A stretch of DNA of 64,000 nucleotides from Perilla frutescens (taxonomy: Eukaryota; Streptophyta; Magnoliopsida; Lamiales; Lamiaceae), in the NCBI GenBank assembly GCA_026008535.1, contig BRKX01000006.1:36258664-36322663 (forward strand), given 5' to 3'. Of this stretch, positions 53,576 through 64,000 are shown piece by piece. The notes beneath the pieces were generated by a model. The model saw only the letters and a list, made by a program, of their open reading frames with translations. It ran no database searches and was not told where the DNA came from. The position numbers and the translations under genes are program-made. Position 1 is the first letter of the stretch, and each line of letters starts with the position of its first letter.

Positions 53576-56486
53576 TTCTACCCCCCTTAAATAAATTTCG
53601 TCCCGAAATTTCCATATCTTGAGAAGAAGTATCAAAGTACATCCTCAGGGTTCAAAACCTCAATTTTTGTACTTGCAGCCTAGAACCGATATGGGTCTCC
53701 TATTCTTTAGGTTGATTCTCAACCTTTATCCCTCTTTCCACTTTCTTTTTGGTCAAATACTTCTTTGAAGAGTCTATACTCGCTCTTCTTTTCCACGCAA
53801 ATTTATCTTTCTGAAAGCCTAAACGTTCACCATCTTTCTCTATCCTTTATGAGAGCTATCACAATGCACCGACTTCATATAATCTCCCCATGATTCGAAT
53901 GAGCACGCCCTTGGACGGTTGGATTACAAATTCTATCAGGTTCAAACTGTGTTTTATCTCCTTTCTTAAAATCTTGAGATTCAACGTTCACGTCTTCTTG
54001 AAGCATGCTTGAATCGTACTTCCGATGCAACTTAGTCTTATTTTCATCATTATACTCTTCTCTTTTCTTTAAAGTGGTAATCCGACTGTCTGGTTCCCGC
54101 TAGTGATCACCTTCGCTTGCATGCATAATAAGAATCGCATGTCTAGACTTTAACTGTAAGCTCGAAACTTGCTTGTTGACATCCATTGATCATCTTAAAT
54201 GTTATAAACTGAGAAATTACTTTAGAAATGTACTTTCGACTTTGGAGAACACTAACTGATACTGTTTCGGTTCCATTCGTCATTATGGAATACTATCATT
54301 CGCTCTCCTAACAATATACTTAAATGAATACTTCTATAAGCTCTCTCTTCTATTTGAAGACTCACACTCGAGTTCTATGAGTGGGAGTAAAATAAATCAA
54401 ACGCCTTTGAGTGAGAACTTTATCTGATCAACAAAAGCTGGAAGAGAGGTAACACTAGGTTATTTCTACCAAAAATATTACCTTTTTAGAGGATTTATAA
54501 CTGAAAGGGTTCTCACATTTTACAAAGATATATGAGAATAACAAAATAAAATCAACGCTTAAGAGCTGAGAACCGTGCTGAAATATTTTCATAAAGGCGT
54601 CAGCATAGCCTAACAAGTAAATGCCATTGTTGATTCTTGATGATCAAAGAAGTATCATCCAAAAAATATCAAATTATCCAAGAGGATAAAATCAACGAAT
54701 TCCAAGTGGTATAAATGGAGAATTTCAAATGATATGAAGCTGTTGAAGGGAAATTGATTCAATTAATAAGAGAATAAATCGATTTCAAAAGAGAATGAAT
54801 AAATCGATTCTATTGACACGAGAATGAATAAATAGACTCATCAAAACTTCCTATCATAATGAAACTCTCAATCTATCGAACACTAGGTCTATCTTCTTAA
54901 CGATCTTCTTCGGGTTCTTCTTCCTTCTTTCTTGAGCTTCACGTATCTTGTTTTTTTTACAAGGTTGCTACGATAAAGCATGAGTCGGCTAGACTTTGCA
55001 CTGGCTGGAAAAGAGACGTATCGAGAATCATTTTCTACCCATCGGAAGGATACGAGAGAACAACTTGATCTATGATACCTCCTAGACTCAAAATAATTTG
55101 ACTTAACTTCTCCTGGAAGCTGAGTAGAACACCAGCAAACATATCTTTAAATTAATTCGGTAGCAATAATGACGACCATATTTACCCTCATTCTAAAAAT
55201 TGATCTAAAACAAGCTACAAATCTTGGGAATGAAACACGCCACGACCTCGATTAGCCATCCACTGAGGTGAAGAGCTTTCTCTTGGAGGAACGAATCTTT
55301 ATTCCCTGTAATCACAACAGGTTCGTTAAACATGACTCCTAAGTTGAAAGCTTGCGTAGGGATTTCTTGAACATGGAATAGATCTACAATCCGATAACTG
55401 GCCTATAAATCGATTACTCATTTCCTTGTTTCTGGTTCGTAGTCAAAGCTTTATAATCTCATCTCCACAGGGAGGTATAAAAGGCGGTGATCGGTCTACC
55501 TCAATCTTTCGCTCAAGTGACAATTCTGATGTTGAACCTTGTTTGTAGCAGCCATCATCGTCTAACATATCTACCCACAAGAATTGCTAGTCTCCACATA
55601 GATCATTGACTTACGTTTATTTTAAATATTTCGATGCTTAATGTGTCCATCTTCCTAGAAACAACGCAAATTCTTGGTCAACTTTAACACAGCTCAATCT
55701 GAAAGACTTCTTCTAACTGGATGTTGACCCCCATAGAGTAGGTTATTTTCCTAACGAACTCAAACACCGAATCGATCTCTTTCTTGGTATATGTACAAAA
55801 TCTCGTAATCCGCTCATCGTGATATACATGTGGCAGTTATTCTGAACCGTAAGTTTATGTTCAGTCATCAAAATGAAACGTTTCCTCAGTCAAACTATGT
55901 TCTTAGCAATCTCATATGTATTTACAAGTTCAGCCTAAGTTCAGCAACTATAGGCTAAGTTAATCTTACATTCTCCCACTTTCAAGTTCTTGTACTCATC
56001 CAAGAGTATGAACAATAAACACATTCCGGCTATCAAGGTTTACAATATGCATTCCGCACGTTCCCAACATCATAAGTATGCACAAGGCATAGATAAACAA
56101 GTTCGTATAATATGTAATCAACATAGTTTTTCAACAAAAACCAGTATGCTCACAGACATATTTCAAAACCAGTATGCTATTACCATAGCAACAGAGTACG
56201 CAATCAGCGCAGTTAATCAGAGTATGCTATCCGTATAATAATCAATCTTTCGAGGAATTCCCGTCAACATGGAAAATCCTAATCTTTCATTTTTAGACAG
56301 ACTTAACATTTCAATAAATAATGTAAACTTTTGAAAACTAAAATCCGCATAAAACATACGTACCTCTTTTTGGCTGTTGCGTGAGTGACGAGCTGAGGGC
56401 TTATATAATATCACATGGAATTTCAATGAAAGACGAAATAAGACCCAGTAGGTCTGCAGAGTTGCAAACCTGCTCTGATACCACTT
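53576..56486 (-). other. Element G internal region
   Basis: 2.9 kb with no long frame and no domain I can name with confidence. The purine tract TTATTTAAGGGGGGTAGAA (minus) is at 53,576-53,594. The primer site is at the other end. Around 53,880-53,960 the minus strand recalls the W-K-G-V-x-R-F-G-K-R-G-K-L segment of a gypsy integrase tail, but weakly. Nothing else is visible. Confidence 0.6.
56472..56483 (-). promoter_or_regulatory. Element G primer-binding site (tRNA-iMet)
   Basis: Minus-strand TGGTATCAGAGC three bases after the 5' LTR. Identical to the site in E. Confidence 0.9.
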
Positions 56487-59310
56487 TGTAGCGCCCCGAT
56501 CCCGAAAGACCGTGGAAATGGACGCCACGGGGGTGGGAATTAAGAAGCGGGAAACAAATGGTGTAATTTCATTAACGACGGGATGATAGTCCAAAACGGA
56601 TTAATGTTTAGAATAAAATTTAACAACCGAGTATGCCAAAGATAGGTTATGCCTTCTGGAAAATTAGACAACATAACCTTTGTAACTAGAGCGAATCCCC
56701 GTTATAAACGGCTGTAACAATTCAATAAGCCCTTTCATAGGCCAAACGGAAACAAATAACCAGATACCAACAATCAATAGACCTATTCATAGGTCGACAA
56801 AAGAAACATACACCAATATGCTGAATAAATGAAGCCCTTCCATAGGCCAAAATGAATGATCAAATAGACATAACGAAAGACGGGCATCCTCCCTTTGGAA
56901 TAATTATGTAGATAAGCATATGATACATGTTAACTAGGAAGTCAACAAATGTTCAGGATCAAGGAAGCAGAATCATATCAACAAAATACCAATATCAGAG
57001 TTCTTATCATTTAGCAAAAGAATATCATAAGTGCGAAAGCTCAATTCTTATTAGAATACTAACAAAAAGGGACAACGGAAAAATATGTAAATCATAATAG
57101 CCCATATCTCAGCATCTTCACCTCCACACTCTAGCCTACTTACCTGAAAATGATTGAAAAGATTTGGGCTGAGTACTAATGCACTCAGTGGGCAAGTTTT
57201 ACAATTCAAGTTATGCAAATCATTTTGTTAAAGTAATCTATCTGTGTTCATGCAGGTAGTGAAGCTTAGGGGGTTTAAAAGTTGGAAGCAACCTAAGTTC
57301 ACCAAAACATTTTATCGTGAAGCGCTTAAGAGTATAACCCGTCACTGTCCGCAACCCAAACTACATCACCAGCGCATAACGTTGAGTATAGGCCATAGTA
57401 TACCCAAAGAGTATAACCAATAAGTGTTTCATTTTAGTCTCACCGACAAGGAGTAGGGCAGGACAAATAATGCATGCATACTGTAGCTACTCACATTGAC
57501 ACATCACTGGTTCATGAGACTCCGACAACATACAGTAGCATGTAAATATTTAACACAGATAGTAACATATACAATTTTAACAAAAGCAGAGCTTAATAAA
57601 TCGAAAGATACAATTTGTAAAAATATAATGGCCTACCTTTCTCGGGATTCTGAAAAGCTAACTTCTGAAGAATCAACCCTGATACTCTTTATCTAGCTCA
57701 GCTGGTACTACAGAAGGTAAACTTCAACTCAGGATAATCGCTATATTTTCGGGAATTAATCTACTATAAACGGAACTATTATTAATTCTATTCTATTCTA
57801 AAATAGATTGTGTGACTTTAGAGACCTCGAATAATTTTGACGAAGAAGGAAATAAATTCCAAAACGTTATTCTTGCTTTACTGGGATCAACTGATTTGAC
57901 AGAGGTCTCCTTCCAAAACTTGTCATTTATCTAAATTTTACCAGATCTACACCACAACACTTTTTAACCGCTCGAAAATTATGAAAATATTCAGGGATGA
58001 TACTATATATGCCAAGACTAAAGAATGAGAATTTTAGAATTTTTCGATAATACATGCTCCCGGTATAAAAATAACTGTCTACTTTAAATAATCAAAATTA
58101 TTCAAAACTCGCAACGAGATTGCGAAACTTGGCACGTATATAGGAAATAATATTTGGAGCAACTTTCGAGAAGAAACATTTTCGATTTGACGACCCAAAA
58201 TGGCTGAAACAGAAGTTTCAGTAACATTATTCATAGATTTTAGCTGAAAATGTATTGGTCTCGGTCGAGCTCGATACTCATTGGATTTTCGCTCAAAAGT
58301 ATAATTTTTGATAGTGCAGAAAATAAAGAATTTAATGGTGTAATCAGATCAAAGATCGGACGGCTAGAACATAAATTCGAACTGGACAGATTTATAATAT
58401 AATATTCGGATCCAGATTTCAAACGATGAGATATCAAAAATCTATTCCGGTTAACTACAAGATCCAAATGATCAAGGACTATTTATAAAAAGAAAATTTC
58501 TAATACGACTATCCAGGAAGAGTAGATATGAGATTTACATAAAATGAAAATGGGGAAAAATACTGAAAATTGAGAACATCAAAAATCAGAATCGGTAGAA
58601 TTAAAGATAATCGAAATATAAGCATATTTAGAACTTGAAATTTCTAAATTCATTGGTCCGAATGACCAGAATCGGAGAAAGTACCTTCTCCGAGGAATTG
58701 GCGGCGGTCACGATGATTTTCCATCGTGATCATCCTTCGTGTCATCATTTCAATCATGTATTCGTGATCTACGCGTTGACACCTTCAAAATGACTATTTC
58801 AGAATTGAAATAGGAAACTAGAGTCGTACATTCTCTGGAAGTCGCTCGGTGTTTCGATTTTGAAAATGAATGAAAAATGAAACCTTAAGCTCCTATTTAT
58901 AGAGGAAAAATAAATATGATAATAACGAATAAAAGAAAGAGGATAATGATGGAAAAAGAATAGGATAATTACGAATAAGATAATCTTTTGAAAAAAGAAA
59001 TTGGATAATGACGGATGTGCCTTTTTCTATTAAATTTATTATTTTCCAACTTAAAGTTGTGCCAAGAGTTCATTTGAACTCGATATATGAAATTTCAAAG
59101 GTTGGTATGATTCTTGAAACATTTTCTATCAACCCGAGAAAAATATCAAAACATATTTTTAAAGCAATTTTTGACCAAATTAGATTTAACAGATTTCCCT
59201 GACTACGATTTTCCTTTATTTGAGTCATTTAAGGACCCAGCTTATTTTCTAACTTACCAGAGGGTAACATAAGTTGAATAAAATCTTCTAAAATATTTCG
59301 GGGTATTACA
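56487..59310 (-). repeat. Element G 5' LTR
   Basis: Copy of 50,815-53,575 with about 60 extra bases around 58,367-58,455. The hairpin at about 57,170-57,190 has one stem mismatch. TATA at about 58,893-58,902. Confidence 0.93.
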
Positions 59311-59315
59311 GTTTA

Positions 59316-60331
59316 TGACAATGAAAACATTCTCCAAGATTGCGATTGCCACTCCTGAATGGTTCAGCTGGTCGTTCAGTTGGTTGGTAGGCTTTTTCAA
59401 CTTTCGGGATTTCATCAGTCTGAGGTGAAACTGATTGCTTATCCCGAGCTCTTTTCAACTTTTCTAGTAACTTGGTAACTAATTGGATCTGATCATTGAT
59501 GTCATCAGTTAGATTCTCCTTCTTTTTAGTTGCGTTCCTTTTTCGTTCAGTTGAAGATCCGCCTTGGTTTTCTTTGGCTGGTGAGCTCCTAGGTCGGAAG
59601 TTGTTTCTTCCTCAAGTGTCTCTAAACCTAGTCCTTTCACCGTAGAAAGCTGCGTCTTGAGCTGACGATGTCGATGCTTTCTTTTTTCGGTTTAGACTGT
59701 ACTCATGAGTTTTAAGAGAACCAAATAGTTCCCTTGGAGTGATGTTGTTTAGGTTTCTTGATTCCTTTGTAGCTATCACTTTCATATCCCATTCGTCAGT
59801 GAGATTATCTAATATTTTGGAGTTCATCTCTGAATTGGGATAACTCCTCCCGAGATTGTTCATCTCACTGATGATGCCTAGAAACCTAGTTTCAAGGCTT
59901 GAGATGGACTCTTCTGCCTGCATTTTGAAGGATTCATACCTGTCAACTGTCAGTTGAAGCTTGTTTCCTGTAATGGCTCCGGACTCTCTGCAAAGATCTG
60001 CTAGTAGGTCCCATATCTCTATGGCAGTTGTGCAGTTCTTTGTATCCTTCATACGATCTTCATCTAGAGTTTGAAATAATGCAGCTTGAGCAACGAACTC
60101 TATATTCTTCAACTTCTTCTCTTCACTGGTGAGAAGATTAGTTGGCTTCGGGATCCTTGACGGTTGATTGATATCAACTATGTGAGCGTCATTGTCCATC
60201 ATGATGATGATTGGACCTTCTTCAATGACTTCCCACATATTCTCATGAATTGAGCAGAGATGCGCCTTCATTCTCCTGCTCCAGTTATCATAGTTCTCAA
60301 CTGAAAACAAAGGTAGCTTATGGTTTCCCAT
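59316..60331 (-). pseudogene. Element F gag, N-terminal part
   Basis: The probable start is ATG 60,331, giving MGNHKLPLFSVENYDNWSRR, the standard opening of copia gag (UBN2-type domain). The frame has EIWDLLADLC and the TPRELFGSLKTHEY motif, then a TGA stop at 59,612-59,614 that looks like a CGA-to-TGA change. Reading continues in the same frame through a basic, Lys/Arg-rich region to CFHCH, the first half of the zinc knuckle, where G inserted. The other half is at 50,809 and below. Confidence 0.88.
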
Positions 60332-60405
60332 AGCTGGAATGTTAGCACAGATAAGTAGATTTGATTCAGTTGATCTACAGAAACGGCTGATCCTTAGAAT
60401 CAACC

Positions 60406-60417
60406 GCTCTGATATCA
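60406..60417 (-). promoter_or_regulatory. Element F primer-binding site
   Basis: Minus-strand TGATATCAGAGC, one mismatch to the tRNA-iMet site TGGTATCAGAGC, two bases from the 5' LTR. Confidence 0.85.
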
Positions 60418-60419
60418 CT

Positions 60420-61984
60420 TGTTGGTCCCGGGCAAGTCGGTATCAGTTTAGAGGGGAGGGTGAATAAACTGATTCAAAAACTTTTACTTTAGATGCGGAA
60501 TAACAAGGCCTTTTGACTCGCTTGATGAAACTTATCTATGCACAAACTTGATAAACAGTTGAAACAGTTTGAGTGCAGCTTGTGTGATATTGTGTGCAGT
60601 TTGAGATATGCAATGATCAATATAGTACAACACACAAGAGATTTATAGAGGTTCGAAGTCTCAAACTTCTATGTCCTCTCTTCCTTCCGCAGAAGGGCAA
60701 CTTCACTATATAACTTGAGTTTCTTTACAAATTACACAATGAAGGACAGTTGGCTGAACCTGGTAACTGCTCTCTACCTCAGCTGGTCGATGGCTCACAC
60801 TTGAAGTCCCTAACTGCTCGCTAGGAAGGTAGGTGCTATTGTCGTCTTTACAAGGTTTTAGATCTCTTTCGATCTTCAAGAGGTTAGTCTTGAACAGGGG
60901 GTATCAACTGATGTGCTCCTTGAACAGTGATTTTATGACCGTTGAGTTCCATTGTCCATTGATCAGTGGCTCTGATGGCTCATCAACGGCAGGTGGTCTT
61001 TAATGATCGATTGGATCATTTGGTTGAAGTAGCCATTACTCTGCCAATCAATGTTCATTAAATTCTAGGAACTTTGAAGGAGCATTTATTCCAAGATACG
61101 CTGATCTAAGCAATACACTCCAGGAGTCTTCTGGCTTCAACTCTCTTGGCAGTTTAGAATTTCAGTTGACAGTTTTAATTTCTAAACTCAGTTAGATTAT
61201 CGTTCCAGCTGGCAGTTCTGAGCTTGTCAGCTGAGTTTGACTATTGCTCCAGTTGGCAGTTCTGGGCTCATCAGCTGAGTCTGGCTATCGCTCCAGTTGG
61301 CAATTCTGAGCTCATCAGCTGAGTCTGGCTATCGCTCCAGTTGGCAGTTCTGAGCTTATCAGCTGAGTCTGGCTATCGCTCCAGTTGGCAGTTCTGGACT
61401 TGTCAGCTGAGATTAACCATTGCTCTAGTTGGCAGTTCTGGGCTTGTCAACTGAGATTAGCCATTGCTCTAGTTGGCAGTTCTGGGCTTGTCAGCTGAGA
61501 TTAGCCATTGCTCCAGTTGGCAGTTCTGGGCTTGTCAGCTGAGATTGGCCATTGCTCCAGTTGGCAGTTCTGGGCTTGTCAGCTGAGATTGGCCATTGCT
61601 CCAGTTGGCAGTTATGGGCTTGTCAGCTGAGATTGGCCATTGCCCTAGTTGGATAATGCGAGTCTCTGGCTTAAACTGACATTCTATCAGTTTCTTCAGT
61701 CTTTAGTCAACTCCTTTCTCCCTCAGCTCAGCTGACTTGATTGTCAGCTTGTTTTGACTGGTATGACTCCTCAGCTAAGTTGAACTTAGACTGGATCACG
61801 TGTCTTTCAACTTGTGGGCCATTCTTCAGATCAGTTGACTTTGACTCTTCTTGAGTTCTTCTTTGATGATGCCCTGAGCTGGTCAGCTTCGATCTACAGT
61901 TTGAACTTTGGTCAGTTTTTCATAAATAATTTTGACATCTTATCCAAACCTTATCTAGGGGTTCCTTGATAGTTTTTCCTAACA
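60420..61984 (-). repeat. Element F 5' LTR
   Basis: Copy of 36,426-37,942. It is longer mainly because the 44-bp array has ten units instead of nine. TATA-like site at about 60,705-60,713. Confidence 0.93.
61203..61642 (-). repeat. 44-bp minisatellite in the F 5' LTR (ten units)
   Basis: Exactly 440 bp, ten 44-bp units of the same type as in the 3' LTR. The gain or loss of one unit since insertion is the largest difference between the LTRs. Confidence 0.95.
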
Positions 61985-61989
61985 AAACA

Positions 61990-62966
61990 GAGATTGGATA
62001 TCTCATCATGCATCCTCTTTGTTAGCCTGTTTCTGGTCATTCTTCCTTCATGAATGTCTCCCCTATTACTTCTATAGTAGGATGATCCTTGATGATCGAT
62101 TTTGAAGGCTTTCTTTACTTCATTGTCTGTTCATCAGATTCTCTATCTGTATCATCATATACCTTCTAATGTTCAAAGACATCTGTATGAACATCTTCTT
62201 CAGAGGTATTGACAGTATTATCCTGATCATAAAATCTGACATTAACTGTCTCAATGACAGCCTTTGTTTCTTTGTTGTAAATCCTCTATGATTTACTATT
62301 TCTGGAGTATCCAACAAACATCCCTTCTACTCCTCTGTTGTTCATCTTGCTGAGATACTCTCTATCATTGAGTATATAGCATGTGGTGCCAAACACATGA
62401 AAGTACTTCACTGTTGGTTTCTTTTCATTCGAAATCTCATATGGTGTAGTGAAAGTACCTGGTCTGAGATGAACTTTGTTGCTGATATGACACGCATTGT
62501 TAATAGCTTATGTCCAGAACATAACACCAACTTCTTTAGCAGCAATCATGGTTCTTACCATCTCCTAAAGAGTTCTATTTTTTCTTTCAACAACTCCATT
62601 CTACTGAGGAGTCTTAGGGGCTGAGTACTCATTACTAATTCCAATCACATTGTAGAAAGTGTCAAAGTACTGATTCTCAAATTCCTTGCCATGATCACAT
62701 CTTATTCTTATAATGTGTTCATCCTTTTCAACTGTGATCTTGCAGGCTAATCTCTTGAATGTTGTGAAAGCTTTACTCTTGTCTCTGAGAAAGTCTACCC
62801 ATGTAAACCTTGAGTAATCATCAATGCAGACAATAACATACTTCTTTCCTCTGTAGTTTTCTACAGCTATAGGCCCCATTATGCTGAGATCTGGACTGTT
62901 TTCTAATTTGACATGGACCACAAACTTTATCTTTGTCAATTCTGATCTGAGGTAATCCTCTGACAA
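61990..62966 (-). pseudogene. Element C integrase core and C-terminus
   Basis: Copia integrase. The first Asp region is degenerate (GPIAVENYRGKKYVIVCIDDYSRFTW); the second Asp is in RIRCDHGKEFEN; the third motif is NGVVERKNRTL with the catalytic Glu present, after a stop near 62,601. Stops near 62,566 and 62,508 follow. The C-terminal part reads to the insertion point of F. It continues into the RT at 36,420. Confidence 0.85.
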
Positions 62967-63414
62967 TCTCTTTGCTGATGATCTTTGGGAGATTCCTGAA
63001 GTTTATGTGTCCAAGTTTCTGATGCCAGATCTCTGACTCTTCTATAGATGTTCTTTGACATGTTAAAGAATATTGTACAGGAACATGTAGCTGATAACAA
63101 TTGTCAGCTGATCTCTTTCCCTCCATGAATGAATCATTGTTCTTATTCATAACCCTGTAACTTTCTTTTGTGAAGACAACAATCATGTCATCATCACACA
63201 GTTGACTAATGCTAATCAGATTTTCTTTGAGTCCATCAACTAGCATAGCCTTCTTCAATTTAGGCATTCCTTCAACAATCAGCTCACCTTTACCCATTAC
63301 TTTGCCCATTTTTTCATCTCCAAAGGTAATAAAGTCTGATGAGCAGGGTTTTAGATTCTGCACCACAGAGCAGTCTCCAATCATATGTCTTGAGCAGCCA
63401 CTGTCAAAATACAT
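62967..63414 (-). pseudogene. Element C protease and GAG-pre-integrase
   Basis: Protease active site DSGCSRHMIGD (about 63,375-63,408), then ISISQLCDDD. The zinc-binding pre-integrase region follows, with IWHQKLGHINFRNLPK and CGPCQIRKQS. The frame is open here. A frameshift near 62,900 leads into the integrase core. Confidence 0.9.
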
Positions 63415-64000
63415 GTTGCCCTTGTCTTCAACTCTTTTTCTGAACCCATTGCTTCTTCTGTGCAGGCTTCTTCTTTTTCTGAACCGCTGGCCTCATCTTA
63501 GTATTGCTGGAATGCTTAATCACAAATGTCCTTCTCATTCTTTTCGGATCAAAGAGATATTTTTCACAATGAGGACGAATGTGACCTTTTTCTTCACAAT
63601 AGTGGCAGATAATTCCTTTTATGTTCCCATTATAAGTAGGCATCTTCTTGTTAATGTTCTTCTGGATGGTCTGAACATTATTTTGTACAAGCACTGGCTA
63701 GCTTATATTTGCTTTGACAAACACTGTCTCGGACTGTCCACCATTGAATCCAAGACCTGGATGACTCTTCCCAGAATGTCCTGGGGTAGTGAGAATCTTA
63801 TCAAGATTCTTAGATCCACTGTTCAGCATGTTGACATTCCTTTTGATGGACTTTAGTTCTACATAAAGCTCTTCAATCTCCTTCTTTTTTTGTTGGATAA
63901 TGACCTTCTGTTCTGAATCAAATCTGATCAATTTCTCCTTTTCTTTGAGAAGATCTTTGTTGGGAGATTGCAGAGTCTTGTTGATCTCAGCAACTTCAAT
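63415..64000 (-). pseudogene. Element C gag C-terminus
   Basis: A coiled-coil-like segment (KKKEIEELYVELKSIKRNVNML, about 63,825-63,900) precedes a GHSGKSHPGLGFNGG motif and a stop near 63,700. After it comes a CCHC zinc knuckle (CHYCEEKGHIRPHC, about 63,565-63,610) and a Lys/Gln-rich tail (to about 63,430). This parallels F gag: coiled coil, GLG(Y/F) motif, basic tail. The rest of gag and the 5' LTR lie outside the window. Confidence 0.85.

Larger units (their letters stand above)
50815..59310 (-). mobile_element. Element G: noncoding gypsy-type LTR element
   Basis: 8.5-kb insertion with LTRs of 2,761 and 2,824 bp, flanked by GTTTA (50,810-50,814 and 59,311-59,315). Terminal sequences TGTAATACCCCG and GGAGCGCTACA, the tRNA-iMet primer site and the purine tract after GGGACGAAATTT are all of the type in element E. 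The internal 2.9 kb has no recognisable gag or pol. It therefore looks like a large retrotransposon derivative mobilised by a chromovirus related to E. Confidence 0.92.
36426..61984 (-). mobile_element. Element F: large SIRE-type Ty1/copia element with three extra ORFs
   Basis: Insertion of 25.6 kb including the nested element G, so about 17 kb of its own. LTRs of 1,517 bp (36,426-37,942) and 1,565 bp (60,420-61,984) are flanked by AAACA (36,421-36,425 and 61,985-61,989). The order on the minus strand is 5' LTR, primer site, gag, protease, integrase, RT, RNase H, three paralogous extra ORFs, purine tract, 3' LTR. SIRE elements known to me are shorter and carry one env-like ORF. Gag and pol have isolated stops only. 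Confidence 0.93.
15220..64000 (-). mobile_element. Element C: SIRE-type Ty1/copia element, heavily interrupted, runs off the right edge
   Basis: Minus-strand copia element. In element order, gag, protease and integrase are at 64,000-61,990; RT is at 36,420-35,516; RNase H is at 23,690-23,085; the extra ORF is at 22,682-18,185; the polypurine tract is at 17,771; and the 3' LTR is left of it. Three insertions separate the coding pieces: F, E and the 19,775 solo LTR. The 5' LTR and most of gag are outside the window, so no target duplication can be checked. Gene order (integrase before RT) identifies copia. The extra ORF after pol fits the SIRE lineage. Confidence 0.85.

Noticed and set aside
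53576..56486. Possible decayed integrase tail in G
   Set aside because: The resemblance near 53,880-53,960 is too weak and isolated to annotate as a gene.

Overview
The window is transposon-filled DNA of a flowering plant. I found no host gene, rRNA gene, functional tRNA gene or CRISPR array. The plant assignment rests on the retroelement lineages: Ty3/gypsy elements of Athila/Tat type primed by tRNA-Asp, chromodomain Tekay-type gypsy elements, and SIRE-type Ty1/copia elements carrying an extra ORF after pol. Sequence alone does not give the species; a eudicot is my guess.

The window is a nest of insertions, several bounded to the base by 5-bp target-site duplications (TSDs). Gypsy element A (+) occupies 1-2245 and 9827 to about 13,615. 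Its extra 3' ORF is interrupted by element D (+, 2246-9821, TSD GTGAC), an Athila-like deletion derivative with two 1.58-kb LTRs. A sits in an older gypsy pol, B (about 13,640-15,200). B is broken by copia element C (-), which runs from about 15,220 past the right edge.

C has received four insertions. They are a solo LTR of the D family in its 3' LTR (15,547-17,162); a 2.1-kb gypsy solo LTR in its extra ORF (19,775-21,890, TSD TTCTC); Tekay-type element E in its RT (23,694-35,515, TSD GTATG); and SIRE-type element F, also in pol (36,426-61,984, TSD AAACA). F is in turn split inside its gag zinc knuckle by noncoding element G (50,815-59,310, TSD GTTTA).

The coding capacity is retroviral-type gag, protease, integrase, RT and RNase H, all decayed by stops, frameshifts or deletions. 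Some lost catalytic residues look like C-to-T or G-to-A changes. A, C and F also carry so-called env-like ORFs downstream of pol. F has three in tandem, apparently diverged copies of one gene. These ORFs have nuclear-localisation-like basic clusters and acidic stretches, I see no clear signal peptide or membrane anchor, and those of C and F have TATA-like sequences about 115-155 nt upstream of their ATGs.

The most interesting signal is that D, F and C are each saturated along coding and noncoding sequence with a private short word: GGGCAY in D, CAGYTG/TCAGTT in F, GAACAT in C. With the nuclear-looking extra ORFs, this suggests element-specific DNA-binding proteins, by analogy with the VANC anti-silencing proteins of VANDAL transposons. 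That is a hypothesis. A second notable structure is an array of six tRNA-like (A box plus B box) modules at about 150-bp spacing in each LTR of E.
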